From Chitinophaga pinensis (lineage in GTDB: Bacteria > Bacteroidota > Bacteroidia > UKL13-3), in assembly GCA_945861965.1 (NCBI GenBank), contig CAMAWM010000001.1, positions 1-43,564 of the forward strand: 43,564 nucleotides of DNA, read 5' to 3'. Numbering within the stretch: position 1 is the stretch's first letter; every line of letters starts with the position of its first letter. The notes under the pieces were generated by a model that had not been told where the DNA came from, did not search any database, and was given only the letters and a program-made list of their open reading frames with translations. Positions 43,168 to 43,564 of the stretch are shown here, one piece after another. The translations under genes and the position numbers were made by a program.

Positions 43168-43564
43168 ATGTCGAACTACGATTCAAAAATTCTAATTCAA
43201 AAACTTGACGAATTCATTCGCAAGTATTATAAAAATCAACTGATAAAAGGTGTTATTTATTTTACTGCTTTAGTACTTGTTGCATTTTTGACGACTGTAA
43301 TTTTAGAATTCTTTGGAAGATACAATTCATTGGTTCGTGGAGTTTTGTTTTATACTTTTTTGACTTTTAGTGCATATTGTTTGTCAAAATATTTGCTAAT
43401 TCCACTAGCACATCTTTATCGAATCGGAAAAATTATTTCGTATCGTCAAGCTTCACAAATTGTAGGGAATCATTTCACAGAAATAAAAGATGTTTTACTC
43501 AATACATTACAATTAAATGAGGAATCAAAGCTGCATAAGTCAAATTTATTGGAAGCGGCAATTG
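43168..43564 (+). CDS. N-terminal part of a large membrane protein (DUF4175-like), truncated by the window
   Basis: ATG 43168 opens a frame that stays open to the last base (132 codons). It begins MSNYDSKILIQKLDEFIRKY, has two hydrophobic segments (about 28-46 and 58-79), and then a conserved-looking stretch (YRIGKIISYRQASQIVGNHF and KDVLLNTLQL). This N terminus resembles the large Bacteroidota membrane proteins annotated as DUF4175, which carry a long coiled-coil or extracytoplasmic region. Function is unknown. The rest lies outside the window. Confidence 0.75.
   Translation, partial: MSNYDSKILIQKLDEFIRKYYKNQLIKGVIYFTALVLVAFLTTVILEFFGRYNSLVRGVLFYTFLTFSAYCLSKYLLIPLAHLYRIGKIISYRQASQIVGNHFTEIKDVLLNTLQLNEESKLHKSNLLEAAI

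Overview
The window looks like chromosomal DNA of an AT-rich member of the Bacteroidota. The evidence is a very large secreted protein ending in a type IX secretion (T9SS) sorting domain, a TonB-dependent receptor with an N-terminal carboxypeptidase-like domain, a fused alpha/beta E1 dehydrogenase, a BBP2-like porin, LpxK, and start-proximal boxes of the TAnnTTTG type used by the Bacteroidota housekeeping sigma factor. I saw no rRNA, tRNA, CRISPR array, insertion sequence or phage gene. No gene-free stretch exceeds 300 bases. The longest spacers are 7851-8084, 34025-34235 and 40710-40929; the last holds nothing I can name.

Layout. 1-4329 (minus) is the start of a secreted protein of at least 1443 residues that runs off the left edge. 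4421-7850 (minus) is a ferredoxin-pabB-uvrC cluster. 8085-15107 (plus) is the giant beta-helix T9SS cargo, followed by a strong terminator. 15219-16868 is a PolX whose polymerase site looks dead but whose PHP nuclease site is intact. It converges on an M1 peptidase-trhO-tyrS block (minus, 16858-20824). 20980-26804 (plus) carries a glycosyltransferase, a metallo-beta-lactamase-fold hydrolase, a 48-residue FeoB-associated-type Cys-rich membrane protein, a beta-helix lipoprotein, the fused E1 dehydrogenase and a DciA-like (DUF721) protein. 26808-29942 holds two small envelope proteins, a lipoprotein-type MsrA and a porin.

29967-30985 is the most unusual part. A two-gene cassette (78-residue helical protein plus nucleotidyltransferase, joined by an ATGA overlap) lies between two about 95-bp imperfect direct repeats. 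One repeat is the genuine 3' end of the acyl-CoA dehydrogenase gene; the other is a stranded, mutated copy of that 3' end. This looks like integration of a small toxin-antitoxin-like cassette at a gene terminus, or replacement of a tandem paralogue.

30891-34024 (minus) continues with the acyl-CoA dehydrogenase, a helix-hairpin-helix membrane protein, a 47-residue membrane ORF and an RmlD-like reductase. 34236-38283 (plus) is a tight operon: miaB, a membrane protein resembling an MtfA (M90) peptidase with its HExxH motif destroyed, and a sensor-less sigma-54 activator. 38289-40709 (minus) has purine nucleoside phosphorylase, lpxK and a YkuK-like protein. 40930-43101 is a TonB-dependent receptor, and a large membrane protein begins at 43168 and runs off the right edge.

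Most genes are housekeeping or envelope functions. The points most worth a second look are the cassette with the duplicated gene end, the pseudo-MtfA/sigma-54 pair, the PolX active-site substitutions, the altered HIGH motif in TyrRS, and the giant aromatic-rich beta-helix protein.
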